64,000 nt of DNA from Caldilineaceae bacterium (GTDB taxonomy: Bacteria; Chloroflexota; Anaerolineae; Caldilineales; Caldilineaceae). The notes under the pieces are model-generated. The model was given only the letters and a program-made list of their open reading frames with translations. It had not been told where the DNA came from and searched no databases. Within the stretch, counting starts at the first letter, position 1. The number at the start of each line of letters is the position of its first letter. The stretch spans positions 84,732-148,731 of the forward strand of contig JAJEDJ010000042.1 in assembly GCA_022821545.1 (NCBI GenBank), in the 5' to 3' direction. This document shows positions 1 to 9,771 of the stretch, in pieces. A program made the translations under genes and the position numbers.

Positions 1-1
1 G

Positions 2-1126
2 CACATTCCCGACGCCTCATTCTTGCCGCGCGGTCACCTGGAGCTGCAGATCGAGCAGCATCAACCGGATCGCTCGCAGCCGCTTGTGATCTACTGTGCC
101 GGCGGTGTGCGCTCGTTGCTGGCCGCACGCAATGTGCAGGAAATGGGGTATACCGACGTCTACTCGCTGAACGGCGGTTTCGGCGGCTGGAAAGACGCGG
201 GCCTGCCGTTCAAGGTGCCCACGGTTCTGACCGACGAGCAGGGCATTCGCTACAGCCGTCACACGATTCTGAGCGAACTGGGCGAAGAGGGGCAGATCAA
301 GCTTCTCGACAGCAAGGTGCTGATGATCGGCGCCGGCGGACTGGGCAGCCCGGCCGCAATCTATCTGGCCGCCGCCGGTGTGGGGCAGCTGGGCATCGTC
401 GACTTTGACGAAGTCGATGTTTCCAACCTGCAGCGCCAGGTGCTGCACGGGGTCAGCGACGTGGGCCGCCCCAAAGTTGAGTCGGCCCGCGACCGCATCG
501 CCGAAATCAACCCCGACGTTACCGTCGTGGGCTATCGTGAACCGATCACGAGCCACAACGCCTTCGAGATAATGCAGGGCTACGATGTCGTCATCAACGG
601 GTCGGATAACTTCCCAACCCGCTACCTGGTAAACGATGCCTGTCAGATGCTTGGTATCCCTCTGGTGGACGCCAGTATCTTCATGTTCGAGGGCCAGGTG
701 ACGGTCTATCTGCCGAAGAAGTTAGATCCCGACAGCCCCTGCTATCGCTGCCTCTACCCCGACCCGCCGCCGCCCGGCGAGGTGCCAAGCTGCGCCGAAG
801 CTGGTGTTCTGGGCGTCTTGCCCGGCATCGTAGGTTCTGTCCAGGCCATTGAGGCGATCAAACTGATAGTCGGAATCGGGGAGCCGCTGTCTGGCCGCCT
901 GCTCATGATCGATACGCTTGACATGACTTTCCGCACACTCACCGTGAATCGCTCCGCCGACTGCCCCGTCTGTGGCGATAATCCGACCGTGACCGAGTTG
1001 ATAGACTACGAACAGTTCTGCGGCATGCCCAGTTTTGACGAACATGCAACGGACAACGTGGCCGAGGCCTTTGCAGAAACGGTCGCGGCCAATGGCGCCG
1101 GCCAGCCTGCCCTGGCCACGGCATAA
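2..1126 (+). CDS. Rhodanese-ThiF/MoeB-like sulfur-carrier adenylyltransferase (5' partial)
   Basis: The open frame runs in from the left edge, so the N-terminus is missing. An N-terminal rhodanese domain is seen first, with the active-site cysteine in CAGGVRS. A ThiF/MoeB E1-like domain follows: nucleotide-binding GAGGLGSPA, the arginine region NLQRQ, the Mg/ATP region GSDNFPTRY, and two zinc-type pairs (CYRC and CPVC). Proteins of this family adenylate the C-terminal Gly-Gly of MoaD/ThiS/CysO-like sulfur carriers and load sulfur through the rhodanese cysteine. The order is rhodanese first, the reverse of MoeZ or human MOCS3. The cysteine synthase 120 bp downstream points to carrier-protein-dependent cysteine synthesis rather than only molybdopterin synthesis (inference). 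Confidence 0.88.
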   Translation, partial: HIPDASFLPRGHLELQIEQHQPDRSQPLVIYCAGGVRSLLAARNVQEMGYTDVYSLNGGFGGWKDAGLPFKVPTVLTDEQGIRYSRHTILSELGEEGQIKLLDSKVLMIGAGGLGSPAAIYLAAAGVGQLGIVDFDEVDVSNLQRQVLHGVSDVGRPKVESARDRIAEINPDVTVVGYREPITSHNAFEIMQGYDVVINGSDNFPTRYLVNDACQMLGIPLVDASIFMFEGQVTVYLPKKLDPDSPCYRCLYPDPPPPGEVPSCAEAGVLGVLPGIVGSVQAIEAIKLIVGIGEPLSGRLLMIDTLDMTFRTLTVNRSADCPVCGDNPTVTELIDYEQFCGMPSFDEHATDNVAEAFAETVAANGAGQPALATA

Positions 1127-1136
1127 AGGATAGCGA

Positions 1137-1222
1137 CACAGTGTGATAGCAGCACAGTGTGATAAAGACACAGTGGGTAGTGTTCTGCACTATCCACTGT
1201 GGATGCTGCCCACTGTGGATTC
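1137..1222. repeat. Short direct repeats and a 14-bp inverted repeat between moeB-like gene and cysM
   Basis: CACAGTGTGATA occurs at 1137-1148 and 1153-1164 (period 16), with a third partial copy from 1167. A near-perfect inverted repeat has arms 1169-1182 (CACAGTGGGTAGTG) and 1188-1201 with a 5-nt loop, and CCACTGTGGAT recurs just after it. No T-run follows, so this is not a clear intrinsic terminator. It could be a processing or regulatory hairpin, or slippage debris. Confidence 0.7.
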
Positions 1223-1246
1223 TGCTAACTGTACTTTCAGCCGCCA

Positions 1247-2212
1247 ATGATAGCCCAGACCCTGACTCCGAATGCGGCAAAGAGCCGCGCTGCAGACAGT
1301 CCGATCTCTGTGTTGGACGATATCGGCAATACGCCGCTTCTGGATCTGACCCAGTTCGCCCGCAGTTGCGGCGCTCCGGAAGATGTGGAGTTGTACGCCA
1401 AAGCCGAGTGGGCGAATCCCGGTGGGTCGGTAAAGGCGCGGGCAGCCTTCAAGATCGTGGAGGAGGCCGAAGCAGACGGCAGGTTGGGCGCCGGACAGAC
1501 GCTTATCGACAGCAGCAGCGGCAATACCGCCATCGCCTACGCGCTGGTGGGCGCTGTCCGGGGATTCCCCGTGCATCTGGTGATGCCAAAAAATGTGAGC
1601 CGTGAGCGCAAGGCCCTGGTAAAGGCATACGGCGCAACTCTCATTGAATCGGATCCATTGGAAGGTTCGGACGGGGCGATCCGCCTCGTGCGCGAGATCG
1701 TCGCCGCGGACCCGGACCGATACTTCTACGCGGACCAGTACAATAACGACGCCAACTGGCGCGCCCACTACGAGGGAACGGGCCCGGAAATCTGGCGGCA
1801 GACGCAGGGCAGAGTAACGCATTTCGTCGCCGGGTTGGGAACGACCGGGACCTTCGTGGGCGCCGGTCGATTCCTGCGCGAACAGAGCCCGGCCGCGTGC
1901 CTGGTGGCCGTGCAGCCCGAAGACGAACTATCGGTCATCGAAGGACTGAAATATCTGCCGGCGGCCATCACCCCGGGAATCTACGTTCCGTCGCTCGTAG
2001 ACCGTCACATGACGGTTGCCGCGGAGACCGCCTGGGATGTAACGCAGTCCCTCGCCCGGGCGGCGGGGCTGTTTGTCGGATTCAGCAGCGGAGCGGCCGT
2101 AGCGGCAGCCGTGCAGTTGGCCAGGGAACTTCCCCGTAACTCCGCAGGCGTCGTCGTCACCCTCCTGCCCGACGACGGCAGCAAATATGTGAGCCTGGGT
2201 CTGTTCGACTGA
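1247..2212 (+). CDS. cysM: Cysteine synthase, CysM-like (PLP-dependent)
   Basis: A 321-residue fold-type II PLP enzyme of the cysteine synthase/CBS family. The PLP lysine lies in NPGGSVKAR, the substrate loop is SSSGNTAIA, and the phosphate-binding loop is GLGTTGTFVGAGRF. The segment HFVAGLGTTGT plus a following GRFLRE strongly resembles mycobacterial CysM, which uses O-phosphoserine and thiocarboxylated CysO. The adjacent upstream sulfur-carrier-activating protein supports that route, but substrate choice cannot be proved: at the position I align with the phosphoserine-recognising arginine there seems to be lysine (GLKY). The ATG at 1247 has no strong Shine-Dalgarno; it lies after the hairpin at 1169-1201. 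Confidence 0.88.
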   Translation: MIAQTLTPNAAKSRAADSPISVLDDIGNTPLLDLTQFARSCGAPEDVELYAKAEWANPGGSVKARAAFKIVEEAEADGRLGAGQTLIDSSSGNTAIAYALVGAVRGFPVHLVMPKNVSRERKALVKAYGATLIESDPLEGSDGAIRLVREIVAADPDRYFYADQYNNDANWRAHYEGTGPEIWRQTQGRVTHFVAGLGTTGTFVGAGRFLREQSPAACLVAVQPEDELSVIEGLKYLPAAITPGIYVPSLVDRHMTVAAETAWDVTQSLARAAGLFVGFSSGAAVAAAVQLARELPRNSAGVVVTLLPDDGSKYVSLGLFD

Positions 2213-2272
2213 AGAACTTGGACCCGCCTTCAGGCTTGCAGCAGCTGGACACCCCTCTTCAAGGTAGTCCCC

Positions 2273-4876
2273 TCACTCCATGCGCAGAGCCTCTGCCGGG
2301 TCTGTCCTGCTCATGCGCCAGGCCGGATAGAGTCCGGCAAGCAGCGCGGCTGCCAGGGCCACCAAAAACGCTTGTCCAAACTCCCCGGCTTGGAGTCGCA
2401 TTGACAACGTCCAACCGAAAGATCGCAGATTGATTATATAGATGAGGATCAGCGCCAGAAGGAATCCGGTTGGCATCGCGACCAACCCGGCGCTTGTTCC
2501 GAGCAGGCCGGTTTCGAGGAGCGTGAGGGCCCACAGCTGGCGGCGCGTCATGCCTGTCGCCCTCAGCACACCGATCTCCCTGGCGCGTTCCAGCTGTAGA
2601 CTCATCAGTGTGCTGAGTATGCCGACAAATGCTACAAAGGTGGCCAGAAGCCGCAAGGCAAAGGTAATGGCAAAGGTCCGATCGAACACCTCCAGTGCAT
2701 TGCGGCGGACGCCCCGATTCGAGCTGATCAGCAGTTCAGCCCTGCCCGCGAAATCCCGGCGCAGCGCGTTGACGGTCTCGTCCACGTCGGCGCCGGGCTC
2801 GACGAAGAGAGCAATGGTCGAGAGCGCGTCATCGCTCCAGTAGCCCCGGTATACGCTGTCTGACATCAGCAGAGTGGGACTCACGTCGAAGTCGTAAGTA
2901 ACGCCTACGACGGGAAAACTCTTCTCTCCGGCGTCGGACAGCAGCTGCAGAGTCTGACCGACCCCCAGTTTGAAACGGTTGGCCATTGTCTCGTTTATGA
3001 CGACTCCGCCGGCCTCGACCGCGCGCCACGTAGCTGCCGTATCTCCCACCGATTCACGATAGCGGCGATCTTCTCCGGCAAGGTCGCGCAACAGGGCTGC
3101 CAGCTGCACATTGACCTGTTTTCCGTCAGGCAGAGTGGCGGCCGCCTCCACCTCGCGGCTTGTCGAGTAGCCGGCAATCGCCGGAAAGCCGCTCAATTCC
3201 TCCAGCAGGGACGGCTCCAGGGTGACGCTATTGCGATTTGGCCCCAGTGCAGGCGCGGAGACGAAGATGTCAGCTTGCAGGATTTCGTCCAGCCACTGCT
3301 CTACTGTCAGCCGGAAAGAGACGATCATCACGCCCACACCGATGATCACGCTGACCGCGACCATGAGAGCGGCGATGGCTGCGGACGTGCGCGAGAGCGA
3401 GCGCACAATGTTGCGGGGGGCCATTCGGGCGAGGATGCCGAGGCGGCGGCCGAGCAGGCGGCGCACGCCGTCCATTAGCAGCAGCGTGAGTACCGGCGTC
3501 ACCAGGGCCGCGCCCAGGATAACCGCGAACAGGCCGGCGAAGGCAACGACGAGATTCCACTCGGGAATGAGCAGCGCCGCGCCGAGCAGGCCAAGGAGGA
3601 GCCCGGCTGCGGTGAGCCGCGGCAGGGCGCGGCGGGCCTTATCTTCGATGCTGGAGCGCAGCACGGCTCCCGCCGGGGGTACACTCGTCGCCTCAAGCGC
3701 CGGCAGGAGTGCGGCAAGCAGCGCGGCGCCGGTCCCGCTGAGTGCGCCTTTGGCCAGTGTCCAGACCGGGACGTCCGCGCTGCGCACGGCCACGACGAAG
3801 AACAGATCGTTTATTGTCTGGGTGACGGCCTGTACTGCGCCCCGGCCCAGGAGAACGCCCAGCCCCAGGCCCAGGACTGTGCCGATGAGGCTGAGAGAGG
3901 CCGCCTCGATCAAAACTATCGTGAACAGTTCCCGCCGGGTCATGCCCAGCGCCCGCAAGATCCCGAGTACGGGTCGGCGCTGGACGACACTGAAGGAAAC
4001 CGTGTTATAGATGAGAAACATGCCGACGACCAGGGCGAGCAGGCTCAGAGCAGTCAGGTTGAGCCGGAATGCGGCCGTCATCTCTTCCACCGTATCGGTG
4101 CGGGCCGCGGGCCGGACAATACGGGCGCCCGCGGGCAACAGTTCTCTGATATCTTCCAGCCTGGCTTCGCCTCCAGCGCCGGACGGCAGAATCAGATCGA
4201 TGCGGTCCAGGCGGCCGACTCTCCCCAGCAACTCCTGCGCCGTGCTGATGTCCACGATCAGCAGACCATCCAGCGCCCGCCTGCTCAGCTCATTCGATGG
4301 GACTAGCAGCCCGACGATGGTCAACCCTTCCATGCGGGAGCCGATGCGGATGGGGAGCGACTGACCGGGCTGCAGGTTGTAACGGTCGGCCACCGACTGC
4401 CCAATCAGAACTGTATTGGGTTCAATGAGAAACGGAGTGAGATAACTGCCGAAGCCGTCGACCGAGGCCGCGCTGACGGACTGGCTGTTACCTCCCAAAT
4501 AGCTGCGAAAGGGAGGTTCGGCGAAGGGATCGATTCCGAGAAGACGCATCGGCTGCGCGTCCAGCTGTGGAACGCTCACATAGCTCTCGACGACCGGGGC
4601 GCTGAGGCGAAAGCCCAGTTCACGGCGCAACCGGGCGTAAAACGAGGCATCAACGCCCGCCGGCCCGCCGACCACCTGGTGCGTTGCGCGTCCGGTGATC
4701 TGTTCAGTGCCGAGCGCGAAGGCGCGGTTGGCCGAGCCGTTGGCCAGGTCGATCGCGACGATCATGGCGACGCCGATGGCAACGCCGACCACAAGAAATA
4801 TCGACTGCAGAGGTCGGCGCCGGCAATGACGCCACGCCAATCGCAGCAGCGTGCGTCGCGGTAGAGCAAGTCTCAT
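2273..4876 (-). CDS. FtsX-like ABC transporter permease (MacB/LolC type, duplicated core)
   Basis: 867 residues, with an N-terminal membrane anchor and periplasm-facing domain followed by FtsX-type membrane blocks. The protein has two such halves: helices near residues 275-470 and a C-terminal block near 740-860, ending in the typical [17 protein letters not shown] motif. [15 protein letters not shown] in the middle and [15 protein letters not shown] near the end are the paired coupling segments of this family. It overlaps the upstream ATPase gene by 4 bp (ATGA), so translation is probably coupled. The pair probably exports or extracts a lipid, lipoprotein or peptide; no substrate can be assigned from sequence. 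Confidence 0.9.
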   Translation of the reverse strand: MRLALPRRTLLRLAWRHCRRRPLQSIFLVVGVAIGVAMIVAIDLANGSANRAFALGTEQITGRATHQVVGGPAGVDASFYARLRRELGFRLSAPVVESYVSVPQLDAQPMRLLGIDPFAEPPFRSYLGGNSQSVSAASVDGFGSYLTPFLIEPNTVLIGQSVADRYNLQPGQSLPIRIGSRMEGLTIVGLLVPSNELSRRALDGLLIVDISTAQELLGRVGRLDRIDLILPSGAGGEARLEDIRELLPAGARIVRPAARTDTVEEMTAAFRLNLTALSLLALVVGMFLIYNTVSFSVVQRRPVLGILRALGMTRRELFTIVLIEAASLSLIGTVLGLGLGVLLGRGAVQAVTQTINDLFFVVAVRSADVPVWTLAKGALSGTGAALLAALLPALEATSVPPAGAVLRSSIEDKARRALPRLTAAGLLLGLLGAALLIPEWNLVVAFAGLFAVILGAALVTPVLTLLLMDGVRRLLGRRLGILARMAPRNIVRSLSRTSAAIAALMVAVSVIIGVGVMIVSFRLTVEQWLDEILQADIFVSAPALGPNRNSVTLEPSLLEELSGFPAIAGYSTSREVEAAATLPDGKQVNVQLAALLRDLAGEDRRYRESVGDTAATWRAVEAGGVVINETMANRFKLGVGQTLQLLSDAGEKSFPVVGVTYDFDVSPTLLMSDSVYRGYWSDDALSTIALFVEPGADVDETVNALRRDFAGRAELLISSNRGVRRNALEVFDRTFAITFALRLLATFVAFVGILSTLMSLQLERAREIGVLRATGMTRRQLWALTLLETGLLGTSAGLVAMPTGFLLALILIYIINLRSFGWTLSMRLQAGEFGQAFLVALAAALLAGLYPAWRMSRTDPAEALRME

Positions 4877-5685
4877 CGCTGCGGAGCTGCGGTATAGGCG
4901 CCGCGCCGCAGTGCCTGCTCTACGTCCGATTCTCGTTCTGCATTCGGGGCCGGCGTATGGCGAGAGACCAGCTGTCCCCGTTCCAGGAAAAAGACCGCGT
5001 CGGCGAGGCTGGCAATATCCTCATCGTGCGTTGCCATGATGAGAGTCTTCCCCGCGTCGCGGCTCAGCTCCAGCAGCAGTTTCAGAACTGTGTCGCCCGT
5101 TCCCTCATCTAGGTTGCCGGTTGGCTCGTCAGCCAGCAGCAGGACCGGGTCGTGGATGAGAGCGCGTGCGATGGCGACGCGCTGTTGTTCGCCTCCGCTT
5201 AGCCGGTCGGGGAAGGAGTCGAGGCGGTCACCAAGGCCGACGCGATGCAGCAGGGCTTCGGCGCGGCGGTGGCCCTTTCTGTCCCGGCCTGCCAGCTCGA
5301 CCGGCAGAGCGACGTTTTCGAGTACGGTAAGCGTTGGAATCAGATTGAAGAATTGGAAGACGATCCCGATATTGCGACGGCGGAAAAGCGTACGCTGGTG
5401 TTCGCTCAGGGCGGTCAGCTCGACTTCACTGCCCTGCTCTCGGATGTAGACCCGGCCCCCGGAAGGACGGTCGATACCGGAGATGAGATTCAGGAGTGTG
5501 CTCTTACCGCTGCCGGACTTTCCCAGAAGGCAGATGAACTGGCCGGCCGCAATAGAGCAGTCTACCGCTTCCAGCACACAGTTCTCCTGCCCCGCCTCAC
5601 GGAAAGACTTGCCCAGTGTGTCTATTCGCACCAGCGGCGGCGGCTTTTCCGGCGCCTGTCCGTCATTATTCGCAGTCTCGATCAT
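4873..5685 (-). CDS. ABC transporter ATP-binding protein (LolD/MacB type)
   Basis: 270 residues with a complete nucleotide-binding domain: Walker [11 protein letters not shown]-loop region [13 protein letters not shown], signature [15 protein letters not shown], Walker [13 protein letters not shown] and the switch histidine in MATHDED. The [11 protein letters not shown] and DEPTGNLD wording is typical of the LolD/MacB/FtsE family that pairs with FtsX-like permeases, which matches the overlapping downstream gene. A possible -10 (TAGAAT, at 5740-5745 read on the minus strand) lies about 55 bp upstream. Confidence 0.93.
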   Translation of the reverse strand: MIETANNDGQAPEKPPPLVRIDTLGKSFREAGQENCVLEAVDCSIAAGQFICLLGKSGSGKSTLLNLISGIDRPSGGRVYIREQGSEVELTALSEHQRTLFRRRNIGIVFQFFNLIPTLTVLENVALPVELAGRDRKGHRRAEALLHRVGLGDRLDSFPDRLSGGEQQRVAIARALIHDPVLLLADEPTGNLDEGTGDTVLKLLLELSRDAGKTLIMATHDEDIASLADAVFFLERGQLVSRHTPAPNAERESDVEQALRRGAYTAAPQR

Positions 5686-5983
5686 CGCCAGTTCACGCAG
5701 TGGACCAGGGTCATCGCCGTCGACAACCTCGTCAATCTCATTCTATCAGTGAAAAGCGGGGGCGCTGAAAGTGACGGAGGCGGCAATCCCGGAGTCGGCG
5801 TCTGCCCGAGCGCCCTTCTCCAGCATTCCACGTTTGGATTCTCTCCCGCCGAATGTTAGCCTTCACTGGCTGTGTTCAAAATTTGCTGTGTTGGAAACCC
5901 TGCTGTGTTGGAAAACTTGCTGTGTTGGAAAACCTTGCGCGCCGCAAAGAAAGTCGGCCTCATGCGAGACAGAGAGGAATGGG
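5686..5983. other. Divergent intergenic region between ABC exporter and M24 peptidase
   Basis: About 300 bp without a credible gene. It carries a TAGAAT -10-like box for the minus-strand exporter at 5740-5745 and the four-copy 17-bp repeat at 5867-5935. The frame of the M24 gene stays open through it, but the cysteine- and serine-rich translation and the repeats argue against coding. A good ribosome binding site follows just before 5984. Confidence 0.6.
5867..5935. repeat. 17-bp tandem repeat, about four copies
   Basis: Three near-identical units beginning TGCTGTGTTGGAAA start at 5884, 5901 and 5918. A diverged first unit (TGGCTGTGTTCAAAATT) starts at 5867. The period is 17 bp, head to tail, without spacers. 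The array ends about 48 bp before the M24 start codon, so it lies in the 5' leader or promoter region. Confidence 0.85.
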
Positions 5984-7216
5984 ATGAAGAGAGACCTGGA
6001 TAGACTGATGGAAGAACGCAATCTGGACGGTTTTCTGGTGCTTGGAGAGGGGCATGGCCCCGTTATGCGATACCTGACAAGCGGCGGGTACTTTGAGGGG
6101 GCCCTCCTGCTCAAGCCGCGCGGTGAAGAATTGACACTGGTTCACGGCATGATGGAACGGGACACCGCGGCTGCCACCGGTCTGCGCACGGTCAACCGGG
6201 AAGATCACTTTAACGGGTACGAGCTGCTTAAGGAGTTTGAGGGCGACCGGCTGGCGGCGGCGGCGGCTTACATCTCCCGCGCGATGGAGATGGTCGGACT
6301 GCGCGGTCGGGTCGGAGTTTACGGCATGCAGGATGCCGGCGCGTCGCTGGCGCTGATGGCAAAAGTGAAGGAGCAGATTGAAGGCATCGAGATCGTCGGC
6401 GAATACGGCCAGACTCTTTTCAGCCAGGCATTCGTCACCAAGGACGACTCCGAACTGGAAATCCTGAAACGCGCCGGACGGCATACGTGTTCGGTCGTGG
6501 GGGACGTGCAGGCGTTCATCCAGGGGCACAAAGTGGGCCGGGACGAGATTCTGCTGAAGGCAGATGGGGAGCCGCTTACTATCGGCGACGTAAAAGGCTT
6601 CATGCGCGGCCGGCTGCACGCCAACGGGTTGCAGGAGGACCACGGCACCATCTTTTCACAGGGCCGGGATGCAGGGGTGCCTCACAACGCCGGCGATCCG
6701 ATGATGCCGTTGCAGCTGGGCCGCTCCATCATCTTCGACATTTTTCCGACAACGGAAGAAGGTTACTTCCATGACTTGACTCGCACCTGGAGTCTGGGCT
6801 ATGCAACCGACGAAGTGCAGGAGGCTTACGACCAGACCAAGGAGATCTTCGACCGTGTTATGGCCGAACTGGAGTTGGGCCGGCCGCTGCGTGAGTATCA
6901 GATCATGACCTGCGACTACTACGAGAGCAAGGGTCACAAGACGGTGCGCAGCCATCCAGGGACGGAAGAAGGTTACGTCCATGGCCTTGGCCACGGCATC
7001 GGCCTGGAGATTCACGAAGGGCCGAATTTCAGCCATGCCGCGGGCGAGAAATCGGTCCTGTTACCCGGCCACGTGGTGACGATTGAGCCAGGACTGTATT
7101 ATCCCAGTCGGGGATTTGGTGTGCGCGTCGAGGACGCGGTCGCCTACAACGAGGAGGGCGAACTAATCTGGCTCTCTGACTATCCCTATGACTTGGTCAT
7201 ACCGATGAAGGGTTAG
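5984..7216 (+). CDS. M24 family metallopeptidase (Xaa-Pro aminopeptidase-like)
   Basis: 410 residues. The N-terminal creatinase-like domain is followed by the pita-bread catalytic domain. The five metal ligands are visible: Asp in IIFDIFPTTEEGYFHDLTR (two Asp), His in HGLGHGIGLEIHEGP, and two Glu in TIEPGLYYP and VRVEDAVAY. This is the set of a dinuclear metal aminopeptidase or creatinase-type hydrolase; the exact substrate (Xaa-Pro peptide or other amide) is unknown. I chose the ATG at 5984 because GAGAGGAATGGG sits just upstream; a longer frame from 5771 would translate the repeat array. It is transcribed alone and ends against a convergent gene. Confidence 0.88.
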   Translation: MKRDLDRLMEERNLDGFLVLGEGHGPVMRYLTSGGYFEGALLLKPRGEELTLVHGMMERDTAAATGLRTVNREDHFNGYELLKEFEGDRLAAAAAYISRAMEMVGLRGRVGVYGMQDAGASLALMAKVKEQIEGIEIVGEYGQTLFSQAFVTKDDSELEILKRAGRHTCSVVGDVQAFIQGHKVGRDEILLKADGEPLTIGDVKGFMRGRLHANGLQEDHGTIFSQGRDAGVPHNAGDPMMPLQLGRSIIFDIFPTTEEGYFHDLTRTWSLGYATDEVQEAYDQTKEIFDRVMAELELGRPLREYQIMTCDYYESKGHKTVRSHPGTEEGYVHGLGHGIGLEIHEGPNFSHAAGEKSVLLPGHVVTIEPGLYYPSRGFGVRVEDAVAYNEEGELIWLSDYPYDLVIPMKG

Positions 7217-7236
7217 GGAGGCGATGGCAAAAGAAA

Positions 7237-7261
7237 GTGAGAGGGGCGCCGCCCCTCTCAC
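7237..7261 (-). terminator. Intrinsic terminator for the S41 peptidase gene
   Basis: A perfect 11-bp inverted repeat (GTGAGAGGGGC, arms 7237-7247 and 7251-7261, 3-nt loop). Read on the minus strand it is followed by a T-rich tail (CTTTCTTTT), as expected for a Rho-independent terminator of the gene at 7304-9694. On the plus strand it may also help end the M24 transcript. Confidence 0.75.
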
Positions 7262-7268
7262 AGGTAAA

Positions 7269-7288
7269 TCTACTCTACTCTACTCTAC
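7269..7288. repeat. TCTAC pentanucleotide microsatellite, four copies
   Basis: Four perfect TCTAC units followed by TCAC, between the terminator hairpin and the stop codon of the S41 peptidase gene. It is non-coding and could vary in copy number. Confidence 0.85.
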
Positions 7289-7303
7289 TCACTCCTCGCA
7301 CCG

Positions 7304-9694
7304 TTATCCGTCGTCGGAGTCGGCCTCCTCCTCCGAAACGTCGACGACCTCCAGAGTGTAAGTCCCCTCTTCATCGCCCAGTGCAGAGCTGACTTCGACG
7401 ATCAGCTGCAGATCGCCGGGAACTTCCAGTTCCTCCAGGGCGGCGTCTGAATCATACGAATCGTCATCGGTCATGATCGGCGAATCGCCGTCAAGATAGA
7501 GAGCCAGGTAGGTATCGAACTCCTCGCTGCGGGCGAAGATGCTGATTACGTCACCCGCGGAGAGCGGAAGAGTGTACCGAACCACCGTTTGGGCTGCAAG
7601 CGTTCCCGTGACGACATCGCCCAATGCGATCTCGCCGCCGTCAATGGTTTCGACAGCCAGCAGTGAGTCGAGGTGTGCTACTGCGGCGTCGAGCAGAACG
7701 TCGTCATCTTCGTCCGCCAGTAGGGTCTCTCTTGTAACCGGCACGAGTACCGTAGGCACGACGCCAATGCCCTCGATGTGGATTTCGCCGTCGGCATCAA
7801 CGGCTCGCCCGATGGTAAACGTGAAGTACTCGTCGTCGGGCATCTTTATGCTCTTGATGCTGCCGCCCAGCCCGCCGGTGGGGTAGTGGCCGACGATGGA
7901 GGCGCGGTCATTGATTGTCAAGTCGTAAGAGAAAAACTCACAGGCGCTGAGGCAGAACGGGCCGACGATGACAACGACTTCGCCATCGTAACGCAGGTCT
8001 TCGGCCGGCAGGTAGTAGCGGTCCGCCCCGTCCGGATCGATGTAGAATTCGCCGCGATCCTCATCGTAGAAACCGGAGTTGCCGAGGACATGCGGCTCGT
8101 GGAAGAAGTAGGCGGCCATCTGGTCGGCGAGAAAGCCGCTGCCGCCCCCATTCTGGCGCATGTCGATGATGAGGCCATTGACGGTGTAACGCTTCAAAGT
8201 GCGAATCATGCGCTCCCACAGCTGCACGGTCAACACGCTGTTGTCGGAGAAGCTGTCGATCTTGACGTAGCCGTAATCGTTTTCGCCGTACTCGTCCGCT
8301 TCCAGCAGCTCATAATCAACGGGGATTTCGAACCCGGTTGTCCCCCTTGCAAAGGAGGAAAAGCTGAAGCTGTCGAACTCGCTGATAACCTTCATCGTTT
8401 CCGTCACCTCTTCGCCGTCCGCGTCTTTCCAGGTCAGCTCGACCTCCGTCTCGATCGGGAAGCGGACCGCATAGCGCATCTGCTGCAGGCGCTGGAAGTG
8501 ACCAGTGCTGAAGGGCGCGGAATGGGCCACGGCGTTGCTGATGACGTCGGCGATCGGCGCCCCGTCGATGGAAACGATCTCAGTGCCAAGCGTGATGCCG
8601 GCTTCCTCAGCCGGGCTGCCTTCAGTGACGAAATTGACGATTACCGGTCCTTCCACGGTCTCTCGTATCGCTATGCCGAGTCCGCCGGCGATGTCCTGAC
8701 GAAAATCTTCGCTAATGAAGGGGCCGCTCACGTGACCGTCAGGAATCGACCAGCTGAAGTCGCGCAGCGCCCGCTGGTAGTCCCGGGAATCCTCATCGGC
8801 CGCGGCAGTCTCGAAGCGGGGCAGGAACTCCGTCCTCTTCGCCTCCCAGTCAATTCCCTTATACTCGGTAAACGCGTATTCATTCTTCAGCAGGTCGATC
8901 AGTGAGTTGAATGCGTCGGGATAGGACTGATCGGAGTAGTCGACGAGTGCGATGCCCTCCGGTTCGATCAGATCGACGACAGGGTTGCGCGAACGGTCGA
9001 AGCTGAATGGCTCGGAGTCCAGGTTTACGATCGTATACCCTTGAGGCAGGATCACGATTGGGTCATCGTCGGTAAAGAGGAGCCCGTCTTCGCCGAAGCC
9101 GGAGGGAAAGCCTTGCTCAGCGTCGGGCGCGTAAACGAGGAAAACCCCGCCGACGATTTCCCGTTCCGTTTCGATCTCGTCGCTTATGCGGGTCGAAGCG
9201 TAAGCTGTCGACCAGCCGCCGCCGTAGAGATCCCTCTCCTCCAGGAAGGGATCGCCAAAGGTATTGTCCCAGTATGCGATGGCGAAAACCTGAACCCCTT
9301 GGTCTTCTGAGTCATCATTGTCGACGTCGCGGTAGCTACCCTGTGGTTCAATCGGAAGGGCAAGCGAATACTCGAAGGGCGACGTAAAGAAATCTGAAGT
9401 TATCTGGCCGATCGTTTGGGATTCGACCGGCATCAGGAAGTGTTCATTGCGATCGACAAATCCGGCCTGGTCTTCGAGGATCACTAGCGGTTGGGCTACG
9501 CCAATGGTGAAATAGGGCGCGGTATAGTTGACGCTCCCGGAAATCCTGACTGCACCGCCTTCGTCATTTTCAATCTGGGCAGCCGGGGGGGCTTCGCCGT
9601 CTTCCTGAGCGTGGGTATCGGAAGCGAAAAACGACCCTAAAGTCAGTGCTGCAGCAAAAAGAACACATATACCTCCAATCAAACGCGCTTTCAT
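7304..9694 (-). CDS. Secreted S41 family (C-terminal processing/tricorn-like) peptidase with PPC domain
   Basis: About 796 residues from the ATG at 9694, chosen because AAGGAGATATGGA precedes it. A classical signal peptide (MKARLIGG, hydrophobic core, THA-QE cleavage) is followed by an N-terminal region of about 270 residues. A PDZ domain comes next (around GGLGIAIRETVEGP to IVSIDGAPI), then the S41 protease core (LIIDMRQNGGGSG, catalytic serine in FCLSACEFF, candidate lysine in GGSIKSIK). A C-terminal pre-peptidase (PPC) beta-sandwich has the features SAGDVISIF and DTYLALYLDGD. It is an extracellular or cell-surface endoprotease; the target is unknown. It is 77 bp downstream of the epimerase gene on the same strand. 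Confidence 0.88.
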   Translation of the reverse strand: MKARLIGGICVLFAAALTLGSFFASDTHAQEDGEAPPAAQIENDEGGAVRISGSVNYTAPYFTIGVAQPLVILEDQAGFVDRNEHFLMPVESQTIGQITSDFFTSPFEYSLALPIEPQGSYRDVDNDDSEDQGVQVFAIAYWDNTFGDPFLEERDLYGGGWSTAYASTRISDEIETEREIVGGVFLVYAPDAEQGFPSGFGEDGLLFTDDDPIVILPQGYTIVNLDSEPFSFDRSRNPVVDLIEPEGIALVDYSDQSYPDAFNSLIDLLKNEYAFTEYKGIDWEAKRTEFLPRFETAAADEDSRDYQRALRDFSWSIPDGHVSGPFISEDFRQDIAGGLGIAIRETVEGPVIVNFVTEGSPAEEAGITLGTEIVSIDGAPIADVISNAVAHSAPFSTGHFQRLQQMRYAVRFPIETEVELTWKDADGEEVTETMKVISEFDSFSFSSFARGTTGFEIPVDYELLEADEYGENDYGYVKIDSFSDNSVLTVQLWERMIRTLKRYTVNGLIIDMRQNGGGSGFLADQMAAYFFHEPHVLGNSGFYDEDRGEFYIDPDGADRYYLPAEDLRYDGEVVVIVGPFCLSACEFFSYDLTINDRASIVGHYPTGGLGGSIKSIKMPDDEYFTFTIGRAVDADGEIHIEGIGVVPTVLVPVTRETLLADEDDDVLLDAAVAHLDSLLAVETIDGGEIALGDVVTGTLAAQTVVRYTLPLSAGDVISIFARSEEFDTYLALYLDGDSPIMTDDDSYDSDAALEELEVPGDLQLIVEVSSALGDEEGTYTLEVVDVSEEEADSDDG

Positions 9695-9771
9695 TCCATA
9701 TCTCCTTATAGCTGTTGCTTCTGGTCCAGACAAAGAGGTTCGCCGGCTGACTTACCGAAAAAATGTCTGTA

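Noticed and set aside
5867..5935. CRISPR array
   Set aside because: Units are 17 bp and contiguous with no spacers, and there are no cas genes.
5771..5983. N-terminal extension of the M24 peptidase
   Set aside because: The extension translates a 17-bp repeat array into Cys/Trp-rich sequence with no family match, and a good ribosome binding site precedes the internal ATG at 5984.
7778..8905. Long plus-strand open frame opposite the S41 peptidase gene
   Set aside because: Antisense shadow of a well-supported protease with signal peptide, PDZ and catalytic motifs; no ribosome binding site or domain.
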